DNA of 16,080 nucleotides from contig JBNJGD010000030.1 of NCBI GenBank assembly GCA_051747425.1, positions 1 through 16,080 of the forward strand, in the 5' to 3' direction. Within the stretch, counting starts at the first letter, position 1; each line of letters begins with the position of its first letter. The notes below the pieces were generated by a model, which was given only the letters and a program-made list of their open reading frames with translations, was not told the DNA's origin and made no database searches. The position numbers were made by a program, and so were the translations under genes. This DNA comes from HTCC5015 sp051747425. Its GTDB lineage: Bacteria; Pseudomonadota; Gammaproteobacteria; HTCC5015. Shown here piece after piece: positions 6,087 to 13,420 of the stretch.

Positions 6087-7043
6087 ATGAACAAGACTCT
6101 GCGCGCACTACTCGGCGGCATCGCCCTTCTCGTTTTGCCCTTGAGCGGCTTTGCCAGCGGTGGCGAACCAGCCAAGGACACCTACACACAAACCAGTGAC
6201 CCCATCGTTCTCGTTCACGGCATCATCGGCTGGGACAAAATTCTGGGCACCGTTGATTACTGGTACGGCATCGAAGACGCCCTCGAGCGCAGTGGCGCCA
6301 CTGTCTATGTAGCCAACCTGCCGGCGCTCCAGGACGACGCCGTCCGTGGTGAGGCCCTGATTGACTACCTGGAGCAGCTGGGCGCTCGCCATGGCCACAG
6401 CCGTTTTAACCTGATTGCCCACTCCCAGGGCGCGCTCACTTCGCGCTATGCCGCCGGCGTCCGCCCCGACCTGGTGACATCCGTCAGCACGCTCGGTGGC
6501 GCTCACGGCGGTTCCGGTCTGGCCGATCTGGTCGCCGGCATCGAGGACAATGTGCCCTCCACTCTGAGCGCACTGGTGGCCAGTTTTGCCAATGCCTTTG
6601 GCACACTGATCGACCTCAGCTCGGGCGAGATGAACAAGCAGGACGCCCTCGGGGCCCTGGCCCAGCTCAACTCTCAAGGCGCCGCCCAGTGGGCGTCGGC
6701 CTTCCCCAACGGCAAACCCGCGCAATCCTGCGGCCAGGGCGCCGAAGTCGAGGGTGGCATCCACTGGTACTCCATGGGCGGCACTTCTCCCGGCACCAAC
6801 CTGCTGGACCCCTTTGACCTGCTGGCCAACGCCGGCGGCCTGATCTTCGCCTTTCGCGGCGAGCGCAGCGACGGCATCATTCAGCGCTGCTCCACCCACT
6901 GGGGCAAGGTGATTCGCGATGACTACCACCTCAACCACGCCGATCTGATCAACCATGTCCTGGGCATGAAGGGCATCACTTCACCGGATGTCAAAGCCAT
7001 CTACCGCCAGCAGGCCAACCGTCTCAAGAGTCGCGGTCTGTAA
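6087..7043 (+). CDS. Secreted family I triacylglycerol lipase, copy 3 (AHSQG variant)
   Basis: A 318-residue secreted lipase, clearly homologous to the two upstream but more distant. The signal peptide ends near residue 23 (GFA). It keeps the classic His44-Gly45 oxyanion motif. The nucleophile Ser113 sits in AHSQG instead of GHSxG, the acid is Asp262 (SDGII) and the base His284 (LNHAD). The disulfide pair is Cys215-Cys268. Two calcium ligands are kept (Asp241, Asp286), but the position of the third, usually Gln, is His290. The start at 6087 is chosen because the signal peptide begins there after AGGGG at 6072-6076; an upstream in-frame ATG at 6021 lies inside an operator-like dyad and adds a non-family leader. 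It probably uses the same foldase and T2SS route, though the changed pocket may mean a different substrate range. Confidence 0.9.
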   Translation: MNKTLRALLGGIALLVLPLSGFASGGEPAKDTYTQTSDPIVLVHGIIGWDKILGTVDYWYGIEDALERSGATVYVANLPALQDDAVRGEALIDYLEQLGARHGHSRFNLIAHSQGALTSRYAAGVRPDLVTSVSTLGGAHGGSGLADLVAGIEDNVPSTLSALVASFANAFGTLIDLSSGEMNKQDALGALAQLNSQGAAQWASAFPNGKPAQSCGQGAEVEGGIHWYSMGGTSPGTNLLDPFDLLANAGGLIFAFRGERSDGIIQRCSTHWGKVIRDDYHLNHADLINHVLGMKGITSPDVKAIYRQQANRLKSRGL

Positions 7044-7061
7044 GGCACTCGGCACGCCACA

Positions 7062-7089
7062 AAAAAAGCGCCCCGCGGGGCGCTTTTTT
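7062..7089. terminator. Bidirectional terminator between lip3 and gspN
   Basis: AAAAAAGCGCCCC (7062-7074) and GGGGCGCTTTTTT (7077-7089) form a perfect 13-bp inverted repeat around GC. On both strands a GC stem is followed by six T, so it can end both lip3 (18 bases past its stop) and the converging gsp operon (21 bases past the gspN stop). Confidence 0.95.
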
Positions 7090-7110
7090 ATGCCTGAAAG
7101 TCAGCGCCTC

Positions 7111-7887
7111 TCACGGTCGCAAGGTGCCCTGCCGCTTAAAGCGGTAGACGCCCTCAGAATCTGCTTGCAAAGCACTGTCCAGCGTCGCCTTGAGCGTGTC
7201 GGTGAGCGCATCGGTGGGCGTCAGGCTGGCGTCGACCGCGTACTGACGATTGGCGGTCAAACGGGCGGTGCCGTCGATGGAGATCTCACCGCCCTGATTG
7301 CTCAGCTCGGCCACCAGGGCGCCGGCGCCGCTGTCGCCCTCGCCCGCCGTCTGACTGAGGGCCAGCGAGAGGTTGCCCAACCCCGCGCTCACCGGGTAGC
7401 TGGCCGCCGCATTCTGCCAGTAGGCAAAGCCGTCCAGGCGATCGGGGAAGGGCTCGCCCATACGGTGTTCCAGAGCGTCGATCTGCAGCTCGATATCGCC
7501 GCGCAGACCGACAAAGCCCTGGGCGAATTGCTGGGTGAAGGCATCTGCAGGAGCGCGATAAGTGGCCTCCCTGATCAGCAATTTGCCCGTGGGCGTAATG
7601 GCGGCCTGTAAACGGCCCTGGCCCTCGAGATAGTTAAACCCGAGTTGCGCGCGGGCCTGCCCAAGAAGCAGGTACAGCGGCTGGACATCCCAGCTCACAT
7701 TCTCGAGACGCTGACCGGCCACGGCCACGCCATCGGCTCGGCCCTGCCACAGAGTGCCCTCCACCGCGTACAGCTGCACCGGACCCAGACGGCCCGAATC
7801 ATTGATAAACAACCCCACCGGCAACTGCAGCAACAGTGCCAGAACCAGGGTCAGGACAAACAGGACCAGGGCGCGCACCGGCGTCAT
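7111..7887 (-). CDS. gspN: Type II secretion system protein GspN
   Basis: A 258-residue inner-membrane protein with one N-terminal transmembrane helix (residues 5-25) and a periplasmic domain, matching GspN in length, topology and position as last gene of the operon. GspN is not present in all T2SS and its role is uncertain; it is thought to lie on the periplasmic side of the inner-membrane platform. The start ATG overlaps the gspM stop by four bases (ATGA), implying translational coupling. It contains recognisable family phrases such as LEGQGRLQAAITPTGKLLI. A perfect terminator follows. Confidence 0.85.
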   Translation of the reverse strand: MTPVRALVLFVLTLVLALLLQLPVGLFINDSGRLGPVQLYAVEGTLWQGRADGVAVAGQRLENVSWDVQPLYLLLGQARAQLGFNYLEGQGRLQAAITPTGKLLIREATYRAPADAFTQQFAQGFVGLRGDIELQIDALEHRMGEPFPDRLDGFAYWQNAAASYPVSAGLGNLSLALSQTAGEGDSGAGALVAELSNQGGEISIDGTARLTANRQYAVDASLTPTDALTDTLKATLDSALQADSEGVYRFKRQGTLRP

Positions 7888-8366
7888 GACGCGCTCCTCT
7901 CGAGCTGCAACTCGACTTTAGCCATACCCGTCGATCCCTCACCTTGCAGACGGCTGACCCGGACCTGGCGAACCACCATGCCCTGCTCCTGCTCCAGGGT
8001 GTCGAGGGTGTGCATCAAGCGATCGAAGGGCACCGAATCAAAATTAACCGTCACCGAATTGCGCCCCTGGGGTTCGATACGGGTGGCCTCGGGCAAACCG
8101 GACTGGCGCAACACCTGCTCCACTGCCACAGCCACACTGCCCGAGGGCGCCGCGGCCTCGCGACCGCCTGCAGCGCGATAATCGGCCACGGCCTGTCGCA
8201 TCCACACCACCAGCTCGCGGTTGTCCTCCAGCGCCTGGCGCTCCTGCTGATAAAACTGAACCAGGGGATCCACCAACAGCATATAAACCAGCCACAGGGC
8301 GACAAAAACGCCACCGGCCAGCAATACTCGTTGCTCTCTCTGTGAATAGCGATACCACCACTCCAT
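7884..8366 (-). CDS. gspM: Type II secretion system protein GspM
   Basis: A 160-residue inner-membrane platform protein. A short cytoplasmic N-terminus (YSQREQRVLL, typical of GspM) is followed by one transmembrane helix (about 15-33) and a periplasmic part with a coiled-coil-like stretch and a small ferredoxin-like domain. GspM stabilises GspL and helps couple the GspE ATPase to the pseudopilus. Its ATG follows the gspL stop with no gap (TAAATG), and its stop overlaps gspN, so the genes are translated as one unit. Length is ordinary for the family. Confidence 0.88.
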   Translation of the reverse strand: MEWWYRYSQREQRVLLAGGVFVALWLVYMLLVDPLVQFYQQERQALEDNRELVVWMRQAVADYRAAGGREAAAPSGSVAVAVEQVLRQSGLPEATRIEPQGRNSVTVNFDSVPFDRLMHTLDTLEQEQGMVVRQVRVSRLQGEGSTGMAKVELQLERSAS

Positions 8367-9542
8367 TTACTGCATCCTCAGCTGGGCGCGCACCTGTCCA
8401 TCCTCGGACGGTGCACTCAGAATTTCGGTCTCGCCATTGTCGCCACTCAGGGCCTGGCGCAGCTTTTCCACACTCTCCAGATCGTCAGCCACCAGCTCAA
8501 GGTCGAGCTGCCCCTCGCGATACTGGAGCTCTCTCAGGCCACTGATCATCTCGCGGTTTTGCAAGGCCCCGGCCAGGCGGTTGAGTCGTTTGAGAAAGTC
8601 GCTCTCGGGGCCACCACCCTGATCCAGGGAATCCAGCTTGTTCTCCATCTGCAGACGCACCGTACCCAGCCCCACCTGTGCGCCGGGGGCAATGCTCTGA
8701 TACAGCTCGATAATCTCGCTCTCAAGCGCGCGGTTTTCGCTCTGGTACTGCCAGGTCTGGTAAAAGGCGCCGATCAACCAGGCGCACAGGGTCAGCACTG
8801 CCAGTGCGCCCGGCATCTGCCAGCGACGCCAGTGCTCGCCACCGCCAGTTTTGATCACAAACGGCCCCTGCAGGAGATTCACCGCACGATCCCCGGCTGT
8901 GGCCATCAAAGCCAGGGGATCGACGCGCTCGCTACGCTGCAGATGGATAAAATCGGGCCAATCGAAAGGGGTCCCGGCGGCGTCAAAGAGCGCCACCTCA
9001 AGAGCATCCGTGTCCACCTGCCGGCGCATCTGGGCGAGAAAAACGGGCAGTTCATCGAGCTGACAAAAGAGCGCCTCGCTTTCACTTCGCAGGCAGGCCC
9101 CCTCATCGCTCAACAATACACAGAGATGCTCACCCTCTTGCGGCTCCGGCAAGGCCTGGGCCTCGCCGACCACGGTGGCCACCTGCATGCCGCTGTCGCT
9201 CAGCGACTGGTGAACACGCGCCATCAGGTTGCGGTCGCATACCGCGACATCGTAGATACCCCCACTGCGAGCCAGGGCAAAATGCAGGCTTTCGATGTCC
9301 TGGGAAAACTGCTCTTCCAACACATTGGGCGCCGCCTGGCGGGCCCGGGAGAGCTGCTTGATCGGCAGATCCACCCGGGTGTGGAGGCAGTCGGCGGCGG
9401 GCAGCACTACCTGTACCCGCCGCCCGGCCAGTGCCTTGGCCGCCGAGTCCAGGGTGCCGCTGCCGCGCTGTTCGCCGTCGCCCGACGGATACCACCACTG
9501 GTGGCTGTCGTCGGCGGTGTTGTATCGCAGTACTGCCTTCAC
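8367..9542 (-). CDS. gspL: Type II secretion system protein GspL
   Basis: A 391-residue platform protein with an N-terminal cytoplasmic actin-like domain (about residues 1-235), which in this family binds the N-domain of GspE, one transmembrane helix (about 243-262, from MPGALAVL) and a periplasmic ferredoxin-like domain that partners GspM. The start is GTG at 9542, sharing one base with the gspK stop (TAGTG), with AGAGG about 9 bases upstream. Length and topology are those of the family. Confidence 0.9.
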   Translation of the reverse strand: MKAVLRYNTADDSHQWWYPSGDGEQRGSGTLDSAAKALAGRRVQVVLPAADCLHTRVDLPIKQLSRARQAAPNVLEEQFSQDIESLHFALARSGGIYDVAVCDRNLMARVHQSLSDSGMQVATVVGEAQALPEPQEGEHLCVLLSDEGACLRSESEALFCQLDELPVFLAQMRRQVDTDALEVALFDAAGTPFDWPDFIHLQRSERVDPLALMATAGDRAVNLLQGPFVIKTGGGEHWRRWQMPGALAVLTLCAWLIGAFYQTWQYQSENRALESEIIELYQSIAPGAQVGLGTVRLQMENKLDSLDQGGGPESDFLKRLNRLAGALQNREMISGLRELQYREGQLDLELVADDLESVEKLRQALSGDNGETEILSAPSEDGQVRAQLRMQ

Positions 9543-10468
9543 TACTGTAAACCTCTTCCCCGGTGGACCACCGACACATCGCCGGCACCGTTTCGTTTGA
9601 GCACACTATATAGTTGGACATCACTTCCTCCAAGCGAGACAGTGACATCCAGGGTGAAATATTCGCTGTCGACACCCCAGGCGGGCACGGCTTCCCAATC
9701 GACACCACTGAGGCGCTGCTTGAAGTCGGACTCGTCCTCGGCCATGGTCTCCCGGAGCGCCTCAGTCAAATCACCGGCCTCGCCCGGACTCAACTCGGGA
9801 ATATAGGCCGCCAGCACTTCCGGCGAGGCAAAATTGACATTCAGCGGGGTGCCGCTGGGCAAAGCCGTGACATACGCTTCGAGCTGTTCGTACAACTCCG
9901 GCGTCACGCCCTGGACCAAACGCAAATCCTGGCGACTCACCAGCGGCTGGTTGGCCGCCAGATAGGGGCGTTCCCGTGTCTGATAGGCACTGTCCTCCGC
10001 CCCTCCCGGAGAGACATTGGCATCGGGATCCACCCAGTCCACCAGCGCCGGAATCCACTGTTTGTCGAGCTGCAACTGATCGAGCAACCGCTCGAGAGCG
10101 GCCTGGGCATTGGGCTGAACCTTGCCCTCGGCGTTGACCAGATTGTTGAGGTTGAAGCGCCCCTGCTGGGAGCTCAGGTGGCCGCGAATCATGCCATTGT
10201 CCACCGGGTAGTGCTGGGGCGTGTTCCAGCGCTCGCTGTAGCCGTCGGCCTCCGTATTGTCGGCGTCCCACTTGAGGGCCAGGGCCGCCATCTGTTCGCC
10301 ACCGATGCCGTACTGCAGGGCGCTGTCGAGGGTGATGGCATTTTGCACCCGGCGCACCATAAAGGCCTGCTCGGTGATCATGGCCACCGCCAACAGGGAG
10401 ATAATGGCCACCGTCACCACTACCATGATGAGCGCCACCCCGGACTGCCTTTGCCGCCTAAACACCAT
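9542..10468 (-). CDS. gspK: Type II secretion minor pseudopilin GspK
   Basis: A 308-residue minor pseudopilin. The prepilin peptidase site is SG10|VALIMVVV, followed by a hydrophobic helix; as is usual for GspK, Glu is missing at position +5 of the mature protein. The large globular part contains GRFNLNNLVN and DWVDPDANVSPGGAEDSAY, typical of the alpha-helical insertion and nearby metal-binding segment of GspK. GspK caps the pseudopilus tip with GspI and GspJ. The ATG at 10468 overlaps the end of gspJ by 11 bases; the frame is open further upstream (to 10621) but only as a shadow of gspJ. The ribosome site is weak, which fits translational coupling. Confidence 0.92.
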   Translation of the reverse strand: MVFRRQRQSGVALIMVVVTVAIISLLAVAMITEQAFMVRRVQNAITLDSALQYGIGGEQMAALALKWDADNTEADGYSERWNTPQHYPVDNGMIRGHLSSQQGRFNLNNLVNAEGKVQPNAQAALERLLDQLQLDKQWIPALVDWVDPDANVSPGGAEDSAYQTRERPYLAANQPLVSRQDLRLVQGVTPELYEQLEAYVTALPSGTPLNVNFASPEVLAAYIPELSPGEAGDLTEALRETMAEDESDFKQRLSGVDWEAVPAWGVDSEYFTLDVTVSLGGSDVQLYSVLKRNGAGDVSVVHRGRGLQ

Positions 10469-11099
10469 GGGCCACCACCACGCGGAACAAGCGGCGCACT
10501 TCGCCAAAGGGCGACAGGTCGAGCTGGACTTCGACAGCCCGGGGCAAACCGGGATTGGTCTGGTTGAGCGGTGGCCACTCGGCCTGCCACTGGCGATCCA
10601 TATCCAGATAGCGCACTTCAAAGGCGCGAACGCCCTCTATCAGGCGCCGCTCGCGATCCGGGTCGCGACTGGCGCTGTTGGGTGGCCGCCAGTACACCCG
10701 GTAGAGGTCGTAGAGTTCGTCGCCGTCGTCACTCTCTACCTCGCTGGGGCGCAGGTGATATTCGACCCGGGCGGTCTCCGGCAAGGGCAGCCCGGCGGGG
10801 TTGGGCCAGCCCCGGCGAGTCAGGGCCAGGGCCACTTCCAGGCCGTCGGGATCATTGCGCAGGGGCGGCTGCTCAGCACCGTAGGCATCGCGGGTATCGC
10901 GGTCAATCAACTGACTGATGTCCTGTTCGAGGAGTACGAAACTGCGCTGCAGGTCGGTCAGGCGCTCACTGTAATCAGCCACCGATTCCCGGGCCTCGCT
11001 CAGGGAACTGACCTGCTCAAAAATCAGCACATAGAGCACGGCGACGATGGCCACGGCGACCAGCATTTCCAGCAGTGTGAACGCTCCCTGGCGGCGCAT
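10458..11099 (-). CDS. gspJ: Type II secretion minor pseudopilin GspJ
   Basis: A 213-residue minor pseudopilin of the tip complex. The short leader MRRQGA is followed by FTLLEMLVAVAIVAVLY, giving cleavage before Phe7 with Glu at +5; the residue before the cut is Ala6, not the usual Gly. The globular part has a GspJ-like WRPPNSASRD and a C-terminal RRLFRVV strand. The start ATG shares one base with the gspI stop (TGATG). It should pair with GspI and GspK in the trimeric tip. Length is ordinary. Confidence 0.92.
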   Translation of the reverse strand: MRRQGAFTLLEMLVAVAIVAVLYVLIFEQVSSLSEARESVADYSERLTDLQRSFVLLEQDISQLIDRDTRDAYGAEQPPLRNDPDGLEVALALTRRGWPNPAGLPLPETARVEYHLRPSEVESDDGDELYDLYRVYWRPPNSASRDPDRERRLIEGVRAFEVRYLDMDRQWQAEWPPLNQTNPGLPRAVEVQLDLSPFGEVRRLFRVVVAHGV

Positions 11100-11605
11100 C
11101 AGCGAAAGCCTCCCCGGCCGCGCTCGTTGCGGTCGGACGATTCATTCGAGGCCTCACCATTGTCCTCACCAGCAGCTTCGGCGGCCTCTGCGGCGGCCTC
11201 TGCGGCTTGATCCCCGGCCTGGCGAATCTGTATGGCCTCGCTGGCAAAGGCGCTGAGCTGGGCCATGGCGCCCTCGTCTTCATCATCCTCGGCAAAATAC
11301 ACCGAGATATCGACGCGCCGAACCAGCGGATTCTCGGTTTCAGCCACCTCGCGGACCCAGCGCCAGTCCCGCCCGCCCAGGGTCTCCTCACCCTCCTGCT
11401 TGCCGCGGGCCGGGAAGCTGGTGGTCAACCACATCTGGTTCATGGCGTTGCTGGCCACCCACTGGGCAAACAGCTTGTCGCGCAGGTAGGCACTGTTCTT
11501 GATGCTCTGGCCGGTGGAGGCCGCCAGGGCCACCAGGGCGATGGCGGCGATGGCCACGGCCACCACCACCTCAATCAAGGTGAAAGCACGCTGCGGTCGG
11601 TTCAC
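11099..11605 (-). CDS. gspI: Type II secretion minor pseudopilin GspI, with C-terminal extension
   Basis: A 168-residue minor pseudopilin. The leader MNRPQRA precedes FTLIEVVVAVAIAAIALVAL, so the residue before the cleavage site is Ala7 instead of Gly; Glu at +5 is present. The start is GTG at 11605, because GGGAGG lies 7 bases upstream and the start overlaps the gspH stop (GTGA); a TTG at 11623 is less likely. The core ends near SVYFAEDDEDEGAMAQLSAFAS, and about 45 further residues follow that are Ala/Glu-rich and then polar (GEDNGEASNESSDRNERGRG). GspI proteins are usually near 120-130 residues, so this tail is an extension; its coding DNA holds a perfect 12-base tandem repeat. Confidence 0.9.
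   Translation of the reverse strand: MNRPQRAFTLIEVVVAVAIAAIALVALAASTGQSIKNSAYLRDKLFAQWVASNAMNQMWLTTSFPARGKQEGEETLGGRDWRWVREVAETENPLVRRVDISVYFAEDDEDEGAMAQLSAFASEAIQIRQAGDQAAEAAAEAAEAAGEDNGEASNESSDRNERGRGGFR
11181..11204. repeat. Perfect 12-bp tandem repeat in the gspI tail
   Basis: GCGGCCTCTGCG occurs twice head to tail (11181-11192 and 11193-11204). In the gspI reading it encodes part of the alternating Ala/Glu tail, so repeat expansion is a simple origin for part of the extension. Confidence 0.8.
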
Positions 11606-12264
11606 GACGCTTCCTCCCGCCAAGCCAGTTCACCCTCGCGGTTGATGGTCAGGTAGTAGCGAGGAGCAGCCATGTCCGTGCGGTCGCGAATCTCCAGTTC
11701 AAAGTCCGGAGCCACTTCGCCGTCCGGCGTAATAAACAGCTGGGGTTTTATTCGCTCGTCCTCGTCGTCGCGCACATTCAGGGACGAACGCTCCAGCGAG
11801 ACCGGCGCATCCTCGAGATCCAGGTGGATCTCCAGGGATTCCGGCAATTCCCGGGGCTTGAGCATCTCGTCACCCTCCAGGGCCACCCAGCGCTTCTCCG
11901 TGGGTGGCGGCAGGTCGGGGCGATCGTCACCGCTGTCGGGCAGGAAGGGATTGCCGCCGCTCTCGGCGGTCTCCTCCCTGGGCAACTCGACTTCTTCCAG
12001 ACGGTAAAAGGTATAGCCGTCGGGCTCAAACCGCACCCCCAGGGAGCGATTAAACAGGATGGCCTCCTCGGAGGCCACCTGCAGCAGGGCGTGGAGGCGG
12101 CGCACGGCCTCTCGGCCCGGACGATCACCCAGGCCGGCGTTGACGCTGATCACCGTCAGGGTAATCAGCATCACGCCGATCAGCAGCACCACCAGCAACT
12201 CGATCAGGGTAAAACCCCGGGAGTCGTGCCAGCGGTGCGGGGCTGGAGCCGTCGGGGCCGGGAT
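11602..12264 (-). CDS. gspH: Type II secretion minor pseudopilin GspH, start codon probably ATC
   Basis: A minor pseudopilin of about 220 residues. The prepilin motif SRG|FTLIELLVVLLIGVMLI is clear, with Gly before the cut and Glu at +5. Downstream, ALLQVASEEAILFNRSLGVRFEPDGYTFYRLEE matches the GspH fold; an acidic, proline-rich loop (about residues 80-110) makes it somewhat long. No ATG, GTG or TTG lies in frame between the upstream stop and the cleavage motif. The best candidate is ATC at 12264: GGGAG, overlapping the gspG stop, stands 8 bases before it and the resulting leader is 17 residues. CTG at 12279 is an alternative without a ribosome site. A sequencing error at the start codon is also possible. 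The gene body is intact and ends overlapping gspI. Confidence 0.85.
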   Translation of the reverse strand: MPAPTAPAPHRWHDSRGFTLIELLVVLLIGVMLITLTVISVNAGLGDRPGREAVRRLHALLQVASEEAILFNRSLGVRFEPDGYTFYRLEEVELPREETAESGGNPFLPDSGDDRPDLPPPTEKRWVALEGDEMLKPRELPESLEIHLDLEDAPVSLERSSLNVRDDEDERIKPQLFITPDGEVAPDFELEIRDRTDMAAPRYYLTINREGELAWREEAS

Positions 12265-12269
12265 CGCGC

Positions 12270-12716
12270 TTACTCCCAGCTGGTGATGTCGGCGTTTTCG
12301 CCCTCACCACCCGGGCGGCCGTCCTTGCCCAGGGAGTAGAGGTCGTAATCGCCGTGCTCACCGGGGCTCAGATACTGGTACTCGCGACCCCAAGGGTCCT
12401 TGGGCACCTTGTCCAGCTTGGGTTTCCAGTTGCGCGGCTCGGGACCGCTGGTGGGCTTGCTCACCAACGCCTTGAGCCCCTGGTCGGTAGTCGGGTAGTC
12501 AAAGTTCTCCAGCTTGTAGAGATTCAGCGCCGTGCCGATGGCCTCAATATCGGACTTGGCCTTGGTACGCTGGGCTTCACTGACATTGCCAAACAGCTTG
12601 GGCACTACCGTGGCGGCCAAAATACCGATGATTACCACTACCACCATGATCTCGATCAGGGTGAAACCACTCTGCCTGTTGCCGAGCCTATGACTCGCTG
12701 TGTTTTTGCCTTGCAT
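12270..12716 (-). CDS. gspG: Type II secretion major pseudopilin GspG
   Basis: The 148-residue main subunit of the periplasmic pseudopilus that pushes folded substrates through the GspD channel. The leader ends QSG17, followed by FTLIEIMVVVVIIGILAATVVPKL, the near-invariant N-terminal helix. The C-terminus has the calcium-binding loop phrase GGEGENADITSW, a hallmark of GspG. AGGAG lies about 7 bases before the ATG at 12716. It is the first gene after an interruption of the operon by an oppositely oriented gene, and so needs its own promoter; a candidate is seen at 12747-12774. Confidence 0.96.
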   Translation of the reverse strand: MQGKNTASHRLGNRQSGFTLIEIMVVVVIIGILAATVVPKLFGNVSEAQRTKAKSDIEAIGTALNLYKLENFDYPTTDQGLKALVSKPTSGPEPRNWKPKLDKVPKDPWGREYQYLSPGEHGDYDLYSLGKDGRPGGEGENADITSWE

Positions 12717-12746
12717 TGTTTTCTCCTACCTAAATGACTGTGCAAT

Positions 12747-12774
12747 CTTGTATGCTCTGTGCAGTTTCTATCAA
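12747..12774 (-). promoter_or_regulatory. Candidate sigma-70 promoter for gspG-N
   Basis: On the - strand TTGATA (12774-12769, five of six to TTGACA) is separated by 16 bases from TACAAG (12752-12747, four of six to TATAAT). It lies 31 bases before the gspG start in the 90-base divergent gap with rrtA. The spacing is one base short of ideal. Confidence 0.4.
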
Positions 12775-12806
12775 CGCGGCGCCCCGCACTCTGGACACCG
12801 ACGAAC

Positions 12807-13412
12807 ATGAACTGGTTCAAACCCCTCAACGCATTCCTGCGTAACAACGCCCCGGCCCTGGCCCTGATGGCGCTCTGTGCCGTAGCCCAGCTGGGGCCCA
12901 TTGCCGAGTGGCTGGTCTACGACCGCCAGCTCGTTGACGACGGCCAGTACTGGCGCTGGCTGAGCGCCAACTTCACCCACCTGGGCTGGGCCCACTACGC
13001 CATGAACATGGGCGCCCTGGGCCTCATGTGGCTGATGTTCGGCCGCCGCTACGCGACGGTCGAATGGCTGTTTATTGTCCTCTTCGCCTCCCTCATCGTG
13101 GGCCTGGGCGTCGAGCATTTCCTGCCGAACATGCACTGGTATGTCGGTCTCTCCGGCAGCCTGCACGGCATTATACTCGCCGGCAGCTGGCGCGAGTGGC
13201 GCCACGATCGGCTCTTTGCCGGTGTCGTCGCCACCCTGACCCTGACCAAGCTCGGCTACGAGCTGGTCGTCGGCCCGATGCCCGGCTCCGAAATCACCGC
13301 CGGCGGCCATGTCATTGTCGAGGCTCACGCCTACGGCGCGGCCGGCGGCCTTGTCGCCGCCTGGCTGTGTGACGGCCTGCGCCGCCTGTGGTCAGGCCGC
13401 CAGGGCCATTAA
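12807..13412 (+). CDS. rrtA: Rhombosortase-like rhomboid family intramembrane serine protease
   Basis: A 201-residue integral membrane protein with about six hydrophobic segments. The catalytic Ser116 lies in VGLSGSLHG and the base His174 in EAHAYGAAGG; HLGWAHYAMNMGAL (58-71) matches the conserved loop and helix 2 of rhomboids. Small size, WYVGLSGSLHG and the EAHAYGA motif fit rhombosortase (RrtA) better than a general rhomboid. Rhombosortases cut the C-terminal GlyGly-CTERM anchor of certain T2SS substrates. The ATG at 12807 is chosen because the family-like sequence begins there; a GTG at 12759 would add 16 unlikely residues. The gene lies between gspF and gspG on the opposite strand, ending 6 bases from the gspF stop. 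It could be another small rhomboid; no GlyGly-CTERM substrate is in the window. Confidence 0.82.
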   Translation: MNWFKPLNAFLRNNAPALALMALCAVAQLGPIAEWLVYDRQLVDDGQYWRWLSANFTHLGWAHYAMNMGALGLMWLMFGRRYATVEWLFIVLFASLIVGLGVEHFLPNMHWYVGLSGSLHGIILAGSWREWRHDRLFAGVVATLTLTKLGYELVVGPMPGSEITAGGHVIVEAHAYGAAGGLVAAWLCDGLRRLWSGRQGH

Positions 13413-13420
13413 CAGGCCCT
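13402..13420. terminator. Hairpin spanning the converging stops of rrtA and gspF
   Basis: AGGGCC (13402-13407) and GGCCCT (13415-13420) form a perfect 6-bp stem around a 7-base loop that holds the rrtA stop codon; the right arm overlaps the gspF stop. There is no T-run, so termination is uncertain. Confidence 0.3.

Noticed and set aside
8559..9806. 415-codon open frame on the + strand opposite gspL and gspK
   Set aside because: It is a high-GC shadow of two well-supported T2SS genes, with no family-like sequence and no ribosome site.
12125..12361. 78-codon open frame on the - strand across the gspG-gspH junction
   Set aside because: It is out of frame with both pseudopilins, Arg/Pro-rich, and explained as a shadow; it does not supply a start for gspH.
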